NCBI GenBank assembly: GCA_963836735.1 | Contig: CAWIKP010000029.1 | Coordinates: 124,001-188,000, forward strand | Source: JACCXG01 sp963836735 | GTDB taxonomy: Bacteria > Acidobacteriota > Vicinamibacteria > Vicinamibacterales > 2-12-FULL-66-21 | DNA length: 64,000 bases | Direction: 5' to 3' | Part shown: piece by piece, positions 1 to 10,365 of the stretch | How the letters are laid out: each line of letters opens with the position of its first letter | Numbering within the stretch: the stretch's first letter is position 1 | Program-made: the position numbers and the translations under genes | The notes under the pieces: model-generated | Database searches by the model: none | What the model was told of the DNA's origin: nothing | The model's input: only the letters and a program-made list of their open reading frames with translations

Positions 1-324
1 GATGTCGAACGGCGACAGCGTGGGATCGTTGGCGAACTCGCCGTAGCCGCGCGCCGCGTGCCACTTGGGCATCCTGCGCGCGAGCACCTCTTCGCGCATC
101 GCGCGGGCCCACGGGCGCGCGTCTTCATAGGTCATCAGCGACATCGGCCCCTTGCCCTCGGGCGAGTGGCATCGGGTGCAGCGCGACTGCACCAGCCGGG
201 CGATGTCGCCGTGCCAGGTGACGGTGGTTCGCGGCGGGTCGTGGGCCGCGCCTGGCGACCCGAGCAGGACGGCGAACGCAATCGTCAGCCAGCCCGCTGC
301 CCGACCCGTCGCCCGATCGGTCAC
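1..324 (-). CDS. Secreted heme c protein, 5' part (runs off the window)
   Basis: Minus-strand frame beginning with GTG at 324 and open to the left edge, so only the first 108 residues are visible. An N-terminal hydrophobic stretch (residues about 12-26) is a likely signal peptide. It is followed by the single heme-binding motif CTRCH and by sequence of the type EGKGPMSLMTYEDARPWARA, which closely matches the N-terminal heme domain of the gene just upstream. The GTG start overlaps the upstream TGA stop (GTGA), so the two are probably translationally coupled. By analogy the missing C-terminus may also carry a copper-monooxygenase-like domain; this is inference. A periplasmic redox protein is likely and its substrate is unknown. 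Confidence 0.7.
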   Translation of the reverse strand, partial: MTDRATGRAAGWLTIAFAVLLGSPGAAHDPPRTTVTWHGDIARLVQSRCTRCHSPEGKGPMSLMTYEDARPWARAMREEVLARRMPKWHAARGYGEFANDPTLSPFDI

Positions 325-1662
325 TGATCCCGTGCCGGACCTGCAGTCTGCGTCGGTGCCTGGACGGGGCTGAAGAGGATGCCGGTGTACTGCATCTCCT
401 CCCAGGTCTGATCGCCCCATTTGACGTCCACTTTGGGATCGGGATTCGACTTGTTGGCGGCCGAGTTGTCGTACCACGCGGTGGAGACGATCTTCGACCC
501 CTTCGGCACGGTCAACGGCTCCTTGAACATGTAGTAGGTCTGCCAGTTGAAGTCGTAGGTTGGCACCGACAGGATCGTCTTCGTTTCACCGCTCGGCAGG
601 ATCAGCTTGTAATCCCACTTCTTGCCACGGAGGTGTGTGTGCGGCAGGAGCGCCCACACGGTCGTGTCCTGCAGGAACTCGACGTCCGCCGTGACCGCCA
701 CGTCCGGATTGCCGGCGGGCAGCGTGAACACGCCGTTGATGAACTGACCGGCGCGAACCTCGCGCGGCGACTGCTCTTTCGAGAGCGTGATGCCGATCTT
801 TGTCCGGTCGGTCGTTTCCTCGCCGTTCGCGGTGTAGTGCATCTGCAACTCGAAGATGCCGCCGGGCTCGAGCCGGAACGCGGTGCCCTGCCGGGGCGAC
901 CTGCGTGCTCGTGCCGGGCGCATAGGAGGCGATCAGGCGCTGCGGCATGTCCTTGAGGTCGGTACGACGGGGACTCTTCCCCGGTGACGGCCGGTCGCTC
1001 GTGACCGAGGTCGTCTCGTTCTGTTTGAGCACCGGCGTGCGCGCCATGTCGGCCCGGGCGCGATAGTAGACGAGGACGTGGTGCACGACCTCGCGGTTGC
1101 CCGGGCGGATCTCGATCGACTTCACCCACTTCGGTTCGGTGAAGTTGGTCGGAATGTAGAAGTACTGGTACTGGATGGTGCCGTCGGCTGGCAGCTTGTA
1201 GTCCTCCTGCATCTCCAGGACGACGTCGGGCGTGCCGGCGCTCCAGCCTTCGGGGAACTTGGGAGTAGGGGGCAGCAGCGCCGGATCGCCCTTCGGTGCG
1301 CCGCCGTTGGCCCAGGCGACCAGCGTTGCGCGCTCCGCATCGGTGATCATCCGCTCGTTGTGAAACGTACCCGCGGGCGCGTCGGCATGCCACGGCGGCA
1401 TGTGCCGCTCGCTCACCTCGTCCCTGATCGCCTTGGCCCACGGCCGGGCCTCCTCATAAGTGAGGAGCGACATCGGGGCGATTTCGCCCGGGCGATGGCA
1501 GCCCGCGCAGTTCTTGAAAATGATCGGCGCTACGTCCTTGGAGAAGGTGGGAGCGTTCTTGTCGGGGGTTCGCCGCGAGGCATACTGGCCTTCCGTCGCG
1601 ACGCCGCTCGCGGCAGCAATCCAGACGAGCGCTACCGAAATAACAGCGTGTTTCATGCGCAT
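321..1662 (-). CDS. Cytochrome c domain plus copper type II ascorbate-dependent monooxygenase-like protein (one frame break)
   Basis: From ATG at 1662 (or 1656) there is a signal peptide of about 20 residues, a heme c motif CAGCH near residue 47, then a region resembling the copper type II ascorbate-dependent monooxygenase family, with histidine clusters EVVHHVLVYYR and, near the C-terminus, LLPHTHLRG, which fit copper ligands. The reading frame shifts near 893-905; both sides are clearly parts of one protein of about 445 residues, so one base has probably been gained or lost. Such heme plus Cu-monooxygenase fusions are common in Acidobacteria and Planctomycetes but functionally poorly known. 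The stop codon overlaps the GTG of the next gene. Confidence 0.8.
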
Positions 1663-1908
1663 ACAACACCCATGGAGCGAGTAGACGACCCGCCAGCCGG
1701 TTCCGTTCGGGGAGGCTCCATTGTAGGCCATGCGGCTAACGATTGGCGGGTCGGTTCGTCTTCCGCGCCATGACTGACCTCTGGCTCGACCTCCGGCAGG
1801 CCCTCCGTCACTGTCGTCGGGCGCCGGATCCGCACTTCGCATGATTTGCCCGGGTCTCCTCTCGGCCTGCTCGGCGCACCGGCCGGCACGCGCGCGCTCG
1901 AAGGGTCG

Positions 1909-2925
1909 CTACAGCGCCACCCGATGCCGCCCGCTGTGCAGATAGTTCATCGTCTGCACCGTCAGCAGGATGATGAAATCCAGCTTGGCCTGTTCTTCGG
2001 GCTCTCGCAGGCGCAGGTTCAGCTCGTTGGCGCGTCTCTGCATGTCCTCGATCACCTGATCGATCGTGTATTGATACTCGCCGGTCCATTCCGCCACCAT
2101 CCGGCGGACGTCGCGGCGGACGCGGGCGATGAAGCGCGCGGCTTTCATGTGCCGCGCATGTTCCGGGCGGTCTGAGAACAGCTTGCGCAGGTCGCGATCG
2201 TAGAAATGCGGGTGGAGCAGTCCGTAGTGGCGGCGCTTGCGCTCGTAGTGGGCGCGGAGCGTTTTCTTCAGGGTCTGGATCGGTTCGAGCTTGCGGCGGC
2301 TGTTCACGAGCATCGGCTTGTCGACGATCTCGTTCATCAGCGTTTCCATGTACTCGAGCTTCTTCAGCGCCGGCCAGTCGGTGTACCGCGTCCGCCAGTC
2401 GGCGTCCGGCGTCAGCCATACCGCGAAGGTTTCAGCGAAGTCCTCGTCCGGATGACTCTGCGCGTACCAGCTGTCGAGATGCAGGACGTAGCTTTTGCTG
2501 TACGGCTTCGGCGTGTAGTAGTCGGGATACTGCATGTAGGACGGGCCGAACACGCGCTGGCGCCGGAGCCGGTTGCGCAGCCGATACGCGTTGTCGATGG
2601 CGTGCCCCGCTTCGTGCCGCAGGATCTTCATGCACCATTCGGGCGTGCCGCCTTCGACCTCGAGCATCTGCGTCCGCTCGAGCTTCTCGAGCCGCGGATG
2701 GGCCAGGTAGAAGGGAATCGCGACGCCCGGGACCCCGTCGGGTGAGAACCACTCGGCCGACAGCCAGAAATGCGGATCGAACTTCGCCAGCCCGCGCCCG
2801 GCGAGCTCGGTCCGCAGCTGGGCGATGCGCTCTTCGAGCGCGCTGCCTTCGATCGTGACCTTCAGGTCGCAGATCCGCAGATCGAGCAGCTTGTCGTCGG
2901 GCCACGAAGCCCATTCCGGATCCAT
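1909..2925 (-). CDS. HExxH zinc metallopeptidase-like protein, 338 aa
   Basis: An intact frame with a zincin motif HEAGHAIDNAYRL near residue 104 and a downstream acidic cluster DEDFAETFAVWLTP that fits the third zinc ligand and glutamate. No signal peptide or membrane segment is visible, so a cytoplasmic location is likely. The C-terminal half is rich in charged helices and Arg/Lys, and contains HYERKRRHYGLLHPHF. It resembles uncharacterised putative zinc-binding metallopeptidases; the substrate is unknown. It is transcribed away from the TonB receptor at 3075, and the 149-bp gap between them probably holds both promoters. Identification as a metallopeptidase is good; the specific family is uncertain. 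Confidence 0.7.
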   Translation of the reverse strand: MDPEWASWPDDKLLDLRICDLKVTIEGSALEERIAQLRTELAGRGLAKFDPHFWLSAEWFSPDGVPGVAIPFYLAHPRLEKLERTQMLEVEGGTPEWCMKILRHEAGHAIDNAYRLRNRLRRQRVFGPSYMQYPDYYTPKPYSKSYVLHLDSWYAQSHPDEDFAETFAVWLTPDADWRTRYTDWPALKKLEYMETLMNEIVDKPMLVNSRRKLEPIQTLKKTLRAHYERKRRHYGLLHPHFYDRDLRKLFSDRPEHARHMKAARFIARVRRDVRRMVAEWTGEYQYTIDQVIEDMQRRANELNLRLREPEEQAKLDFIILLTVQTMNYLHSGRHRVAL

Positions 2926-3074
2926 TCGGCGTCTGTGCTCCGCCCACGAGTGTAACGACTCGGCGGGACGCCCCCGGCGGAGGCCACGGTTTGGCGACCG
3001 CGGCTCTGGTGTGGTATATCCTTCTGGCTGAATAGGTTACAGAATTTCTCACTGATGCTCTCAGAGGAGACTCT

Positions 3075-5421
3075 ATGAACCTGGTGTGTCGTGTCGCGCT
3101 GGCCGCGGCCATCCTCGTTGCCGGAATGCCCGCCGCCGCGGCCCCGCGGCAACAGCCGGCTGGACAGCAGACGCCGCAGGCGACTCCCGACCAGGAGAAG
3201 CAGAAGGCCGAAGAAGAGGCGAAGCGAAAGGCCGAAGAAGAACAGAAGCGAAAGGCCGAAGAACCACCCAAGTACGAGGAGACCGTGGTGGTGAGCGGCT
3301 CGCGCACCGAGGAAAAGCTGATCAATTCGCCGGTCACGATGACCGTGATCACCGCGGACACCATCGAGAACGCGCCGACCCGTAACTTCGCGGAACTGCT
3401 GCGCTCGGTGCCGGGATTGAACCTGACCCAGGTCTCTGCCCGGGACATCAACGCCACGACGCGCGGCGCGACCGGCACGCTGTCGACCGGCCAGCTCGCG
3501 CTTCTCGACGGCCGCAGCCTGTACCAGGACTTCTTCGGCTTCGTGATGTGGGACTTCCTGCCGGTGAACCTCAACGAGATCAAGCAGGTGGAGGTCATCC
3601 GCGGCCCGGCGTCAGCGGTCTGGGGCGCCAACGCGTTCAACGGCGTGATCAACGTGCTCACCAAGTCTCCGCGCGAGATGCAGGGGACCAGCGTGATCGT
3701 ACGGCATGGGAGCTGTTCGACCGCTCGGCGAACGACAACGACGCGGACGGCGGGCATGCTCCTGTACTTCAGCGGCACTCACGCGCAGGCGATCAACGAT
3801 CGCTGGGCGTTCAAGCTATCGGGCGGCGGCTACTCGCAGGATGCGCTGCCGCGGCCGACCGGCGTGATTCCCGGATCGCCGGGCACGATCTATCCGGCGT
3901 ATCGGAACACCGGCACCACCCAGCCGAAGTTCGACGGGCGGATCGACTACGACTTCGAGGACGGCCGGAAGCTGTCGTTCTCGGGCGGCGTCGCCGGCAC
4001 CGAGGGGATCATGCACACGCGGCATCGGGCCCGTTCGACATCAACTCCGGGTCGACGATGGGCTACGGGAAGGTGAATTTCAGCCGGAAGGGGCTGCACG
4101 CTAATTTCTTCACCAACGTTCTCGACGGCAACGCCTCGAACCTGCTGACCCGCGACGTGAACTTCCAGCCGATCGCCTTCGACTTCAAGACCAAGACCTA
4201 CGATGCCGAGCTGAGCAACGTGTCGACCGTCGCCGAGCGCCACGTCCTCAGCTACGGCGGGAACTTCCGCTACAACAGCTTCGATTTGTCGCTGGCGCCG
4301 CAGGCCGACAACCGCGTCGAGTTCGGGGTCTACGGCCAGGACGAGATCTTCCTGTCGAACCATTTCCGCTGGGTGGTCGGCGCCCGCGTCGATCGGTTCG
4401 ACTACCTCGACGACTTCGTCTTCTCGCCGCGGACGACGTTCATGGTGAAGCCGAGCGAGAACCAGCAGTTCCGCGTGTCCTACAACCGCGCCTACCGCTC
4501 GCCGTCGGTCATCAACAACTTCCTCGACGTCACGATCGTCGAGCCGGTCAACCTCGGTGCGTTCAGCCCGGCGCTCGCCGGCCGCATCTATCCGCTGCCG
4601 ATCAAGTCGATCGGCAACCCGGATCTGCAGGAAGAGAAGATGGACGCCTTCGAGGTGGGGTACACGGGCATCGTCGGCGAACCGCGCGACGCTCTCGGCG
4701 GCGTTCTACGTCAACAAGACCAAGAACGACATCTTCTTCACCGAGCTGACCAACGAGCGTTACACCGCCACGAACCCGCCGCCGGGCTGGCCGCTGCCGC
4801 CCGCGGTCATCGCGCTCGTACCCGGGCGGCAGCTTCCCGCCCACTTCACGTATCTGAACTTCGGCCAGGTCACGCAGAAGGGCCTCGAGCTCGGCATCGA
4901 CAGCGCCCTCAACCAGTACGTCCATGCCTTCGCGAACTATTCCTGGCAGGGAGAACCGGAGCCGGAGGGCTTCGACATCAGCGAGCTGAACCTGCCGCCG
5001 GAGAACCGTTTCAACATCGGGGCGAGCGTCAATTACCAGCGGATCCTCGGCGAACCTGTCGGTCAACTACTCGGGCGATGCGTTCTGGCAGGACGTGCTC
5101 GACGCCCGCTATCACGGCACCACCGAGTCCTACACGCTGGTCAACGGCGGCTTCGGCTTCAAGTGGCTGGGCGATCAGCTGACGACGAGCGTGAAGGTCA
5201 TCAACCTGCTGAACGAGGACGTCCAGCAGCACGTGTTCGGCGACATCCTCAAGCGGCAGGTCATTGGAGAGATCGGGTGGTTTTCTAAGTCAACGTTCAA
5301 CTTCCAACTCCCAACGCCAAACGAAAGCCCTTCGAACAACGGGGTAAAGAGAGGTCAACCGCTGTCGTCCTTCACCCTTGTTGCGCGCTCCCTTGGGAGT
5401 TGGATTGGCGTTGGGAATTGA
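3075..5421 (+). CDS. TonB-dependent outer-membrane receptor (several frame breaks; C-terminus runs into a repeat)
   Basis: ATG at 3075 follows an AGAGGAGA ribosome site. The order is a signal peptide, an unusual Lys/Glu-rich charged linker (residues about 37-65, repeated units of the type KAEEEAKR), and a plug domain (EETVVVSGSRTEEKLINSPV through VEVIRGPASAVWGANAFNGV). Then come beta-barrel strands. The frame breaks and recovers between about 3705 and 3755, breaks again near 4022, near 4690 and near 5055. All pieces together give one receptor of about 780 residues. The last coding part (KRQVIGEIGWF) passes straight into the inverted repeat at 5291-5421, which supplies the tail and the stop codon at 5421. 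It transports an unknown ligand across the outer membrane. Confidence 0.85.
5291..5421. repeat. Inverted repeat with tandem 7-mer arms (element 1)
   Basis: The left arm has CCAACTC/CCAACGC units, the right arm the complementary TTGGGAG/TTGGATT/TTGGGAA units, around an inner palindrome (TTCGAACAACGGGGT against CACCCTTGTTGCG). It forms the 3' end of the TonB receptor frame and ends 45 bp before the ABC transporter start. The same core and arms recur at 29.6, 34.9 and 51.1 kb. Confidence 0.85.
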
Positions 5422-5465
5422 TCTGAACCCACCCCTGCCCCTCCCCGCGTCATACTGATCCAGCT

Positions 5466-7400
5466 ATGGCCATGGGTTTGAGAGGCGGAATGGGTCTGCC
5501 GCGGTCGGAAAAGGCGCGGGGACGGCGGGTCGACCAGGGGCTGCCGGCCGCAAGCACTGACAAAAAGCCCAAAAAGAAGCTCGACGCGACCGCTGTGTGG
5601 CGCGAGGCTCGGGCGCTCATCATCGCCCGGTGGGGGCGGATTGCGCTCGGGCTCGGGCTGATGCTGATCAACCGGCTCGCCGGCCTCGTCCTGCCCGCGT
5701 CGTCCAAGTACCTCATCGACGACGTTGCGCACCAGGGGCGGGCGGATCTGCTGGTCCCGCTCGCGCTGGTGGCGGGGGCCGCCACGTTGGTCCAGGCGAT
5801 CACGTCGTTCGCGTTGTCGCAGGTGCTCGGCGTGGCCGCGCAGCGGGCGATCACCGACATGCGGCGGCAGGTCGAGGAGCACGTGGCCCGGCTGCCGGTG
5901 CGGTACTTCGACTCGACCCAGGCGGGTCAGCTGCTGTCGCGGATCATGAACGACGCCGAGGGCATCCGGAACCTCGTCGGCACCGGGCTGGTGCAGCTGA
6001 CCGGCAGCATCGTGACCGCGGTCGCTGCCCTCGCCTATCTCTTCTATCTGAACTGGCGGCTCACCATCGCCACGATCGCGGCGCTGGCGATCTTCGGCGG
6101 CGGCATGGCGCTCGCGTTCAAGCGGCTGCGTCCGCTCTTCCGCGAGCGCGGCAAGATCAACGCCGAAGTCTCCGGTCGCCTGAACGAGACGCTCGGCGGC
6201 ATCCGCATCGTGAAGACCTACACCGCCGAGAAGCGGGAGGAGCTGGTCTTCACGAAGGGCGTGCACCGGCTGTTCCGCAACATCGCGCAGTCGATCACCG
6301 GCGTTTCCGCGATTACCGCGTTCTCCACGGCGGTGGTCGGCGTCATCGGCATGATGATGATCATCGTCGGCGGCCGGGCCATCCTCTCGGGGCAGATGAC
6401 GGTCGGCGAGTTCATGACCTACATCCTGTTCACCGGGCTGATGGCCGCGCCGGTCGTGCAGATCGCGTCGATCGGCACGCAGATCAGCGAGGCCTTCGCC
6501 GGTCTCGATCGGATCCGCGAGCTGATGCAGACGCGGACCGAGGACGCCGACGACCAGACGCTCGATCCGCTCGGCGTTCTCGACGGCGAGGTCGAGTTCG
6601 AGAACGTCAGCTTCGAGTACAACCCCGGCGTGCCGGTCCTGAAGAATGTGAGCTTCCGTGCGCCGGCGGGCACCACGACCGCGCTCGTCGGATCGAGCGG
6701 ATCGGGCAAGAGCACGCTCATCAGCCTGGTGATGGCGTTCAACCGGCCGATGTCCGGCCGCGTGCTGATCGATGGGCGCGATCTGAGCACCATCCGGCTG
6801 CGAGACTACCGGTCGCAGCTCGGCGTCGTGCTCCAGGACAACTTCCTCTTCGACGGCACGATCGGCGAGAACCTCCGCTACGGCCGGCCCGGGGCGACCC
6901 TGGATCACATCCGCGAGGTCAGCCGCGTCGCGCATGCCGACGAATTCATCGAGGAGTTCGAGAAGAAGTACGACACGGTGGTCGGGGAGCGCGGGGTGAA
7001 GCTGTCGGGCGGCCAGCGCCAGCGGGTCGCGATTGCCCGCGCGATCCTTGCCGATCCGAGGGTCCTCGTGCTGGACGAGGCGACCTCGTCGCTCGACAGC
7101 GAGAGCGAAGCCAAGATCCAGGACGGGTTGCGCTCCCTGCGTCGCGGCCGGACCACGTTCGTCATCGCGCACCGGCTGTCGACGATCCGCAGCGCCGATC
7201 AGATCCTCGTGCTGGAACACGGCGAGATCGTCGAACGCGGCACCCACCCCGAGCTCCTCGCGCTCGGCGGCCGCTACCGCACGCTCTACGACAAGCAGTA
7301 CAACTTCGAGATGGATCGGTTCGTCAATCCCGGCGAGGACTTCACACCGGAACCCGAAAAGGGCGGCCGGCGCCCGGTGCGATCAAGCGGGCCGCTCTAG
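5466..7400 (+). CDS. ABC exporter, fused permease and ATPase (MsbA-like), 644 aa
   Basis: A complete half-transporter. A basic N-terminal extension (residues 1-45) precedes six transmembrane helices (residues about 55-330), then the nucleotide-binding domain: Walker A GSSGSGKST near residue 413, Q-loop, signature LSGGQRQRVAIARA near 515, Walker B VLVLDEATSSLDSESE, and H-loop IAHRLSTIRSADQI. It should work as a homodimer in the inner membrane, exporting a lipid or other hydrophobic substrate. The start at 5466 is the first of several in-frame codons; a later start would remove only the basic leader. The stop is 1 bp before repeat element 2. A family-level call is secure; the substrate is not. 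Confidence 0.92.
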   Translation: MAMGLRGGMGLPRSEKARGRRVDQGLPAASTDKKPKKKLDATAVWREARALIIARWGRIALGLGLMLINRLAGLVLPASSKYLIDDVAHQGRADLLVPLALVAGAATLVQAITSFALSQVLGVAAQRAITDMRRQVEEHVARLPVRYFDSTQAGQLLSRIMNDAEGIRNLVGTGLVQLTGSIVTAVAALAYLFYLNWRLTIATIAALAIFGGGMALAFKRLRPLFRERGKINAEVSGRLNETLGGIRIVKTYTAEKREELVFTKGVHRLFRNIAQSITGVSAITAFSTAVVGVIGMMMIIVGGRAILSGQMTVGEFMTYILFTGLMAAPVVQIASIGTQISEAFAGLDRIRELMQTRTEDADDQTLDPLGVLDGEVEFENVSFEYNPGVPVLKNVSFRAPAGTTTALVGSSGSGKSTLISLVMAFNRPMSGRVLIDGRDLSTIRLRDYRSQLGVVLQDNFLFDGTIGENLRYGRPGATLDHIREVSRVAHADEFIEEFEKKYDTVVGERGVKLSGGQRQRVAIARAILADPRVLVLDEATSSLDSESEAKIQDGLRSLRRGRTTFVIAHRLSTIRSADQILVLEHGEIVERGTHPELLALGGRYRTLYDKQYNFEMDRFVNPGEDFTPEPEKGGRRPVRSSGPL

Positions 7401-7612
7401 GCATTGCCAACATTGCCAAGATTGCCAAAATTGGCGGGGTTCCGGGTTCTTCGAACCTCCGGCCACGTCCGCACGCTGTTCACCCCAGTCTGATACTAAT
7501 TGAGAGCTGCGGCTGTCGGTCGAGCTACCCGATAGGGCGGGGAGTGGATGATCGTTCGAACCACCCGGTGAATTTCAATTTGGCAATCTTGGCAATGTTG
7601 GCAATTGTGGCA
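7401..7612. repeat. Inverted repeat with tandem 9-mer arms (element 2)
   Basis: The left arm is three TTGCCAANA units (7403-7433), the right arm the complementary TTGGCAAT units (about 7576-7606). The core of about 140 bp holds TTCGAACC and, in inverted form, GTTCGAA. It fills the gap between the ABC exporter and the ABC-F gene. The same arm family recurs at 24966-25058. Confidence 0.8.
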
Positions 7613-7621
7613 CTGTAGAGA

Positions 7622-9293
<1,672 letters not shown>

Positions 9294-9358
9294 AAACTGC
9301 GGCTCGCGGGTTTTGCAGCCGGGTTGTCGTCCGAGCAGAGGGGCGAGCCGAGCGAAGA

Positions 9359-10342
9359 GTGGGCGAGCTTAGAATTCATCGGTACGTTTGGGCCGTCTCG
9401 GCCGTGGCCGCCTTTCTGGCGCTCGCTGCCTGCAACCGTGGCGAGGGGGGAGCGAAGTATCTCTCGATCGCTACGGGAGGCACCGGCGGCGTCTACTACC
9501 CATACGGCGGCGGCCTCGCGAAAGTCCTCAACGAGAATCTGCCAGGCGTCCGGGCGACCGCCGAAGTGACGGCGGCGTCCGTCGATAACCTCAAGCTGAT
9601 TCGTGACGGCAGCGCAGATATCGCCTTCGTGCTCGCGGACTCGCTCGCCGATGCGGTGGGTGGCCGCGGGGCGTTCGACGGACGCCCGGTGCCCGTGCGG
9701 AGCCTGGCGGTCCTCTATTCGAACTACACGCACCTGGTCACGATGGCCGCATCGGGCATTGGTACGGTCGCCGATCTGCGCGGCAAGGTGGTCTCGACCG
9801 GATCACCGGGGAGCGGGACCGAAATCATCGCCACCCGCCTGCTCGAGGCTGCCCGACTGGATCCGGATCGCGACGTGACCCGCCAGGGGCTTGGAGCCTC
9901 GGAGTCGGCCGGTGCGTTGAACGACGGCAAGATCGCCGCGTTCTTCTTCAGCGGCGGGCTGCCGACCGCGGCGATCCAGGATCTCGCGCACACCCCCGGG
10001 GTGACGATTCGGCTGGTTCCGACCTCGGAGCTGCTGCCACCGCTTCAGCGTGACTACGGTCCGCTCTATTTCCCGCTCGTGATTCCGGCCTTGGCCTACC
10101 GCGGAACCGACGCGCCGGTGAGCGTCGTCGGCGTGGCCAACGTGCTGGTGGTGAACGCGTCGATGCCCGAGGCCCTCGCGTACGACATCACGCGCCTCCT
10201 GCTCGAGAAGCGCTCCGATCTGGTGGCGATTCATCCGGAAGCGCGACATCTCGCGGCGGAGTCGGCGTCCGCGCCGAATCCCGCGCCATTTCATCCGGGC
10301 GCCGTCAAGCTCTATCGCGAAAAGGGCGTGTGGAAGGAGTAG
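9359..10342 (+). CDS. TRAP transporter substrate-binding lipoprotein, TAXI family
   Basis: GTG at 9359 gives a short n-region, a hydrophobic segment and a lipobox LALAAC, so the mature protein would be a lipid-anchored periplasmic binding protein. The TAXI signature is clear: TGGTGGVYYPYGGGLAKVL, then VDNLKLIRDGSADIAFVLAD and a GKVVSTGSPGSGTEIIATRLL stretch. No ATG lies upstream in frame near the signal peptide. It should capture a carboxylate such as glutamate or a C4-dicarboxylate and hand it to the adjacent permease. Its stop lies 24 bp before the chosen ATG of that permease, and a possible permease GTG at 10330 would overlap it. Confidence 0.88.
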   Translation: MGELRIHRYVWAVSAVAAFLALAACNRGEGGAKYLSIATGGTGGVYYPYGGGLAKVLNENLPGVRATAEVTAASVDNLKLIRDGSADIAFVLADSLADAVGGRGAFDGRPVPVRSLAVLYSNYTHLVTMAASGIGTVADLRGKVVSTGSPGSGTEIIATRLLEAARLDPDRDVTRQGLGASESAGALNDGKIAAFFFSGGLPTAAIQDLAHTPGVTIRLVPTSELLPPLQRDYGPLYFPLVIPALAYRGTDAPVSVVGVANVLVVNASMPEALAYDITRLLLEKRSDLVAIHPEARHLAAESASAPNPAPFHPGAVKLYREKGVWKE

Positions 10343-10365
10343 GCGTCGATCCGGAGCGGGCCACC

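Noticed and set aside
5355..7247. Long open frame on the minus strand, 630 codons, across the ABC exporter
   Set aside because: It is the antisense of a conserved ABC transporter; its composition (Arg/Asp/His/Gly-rich, no domain) is typical of high-GC mirror frames.
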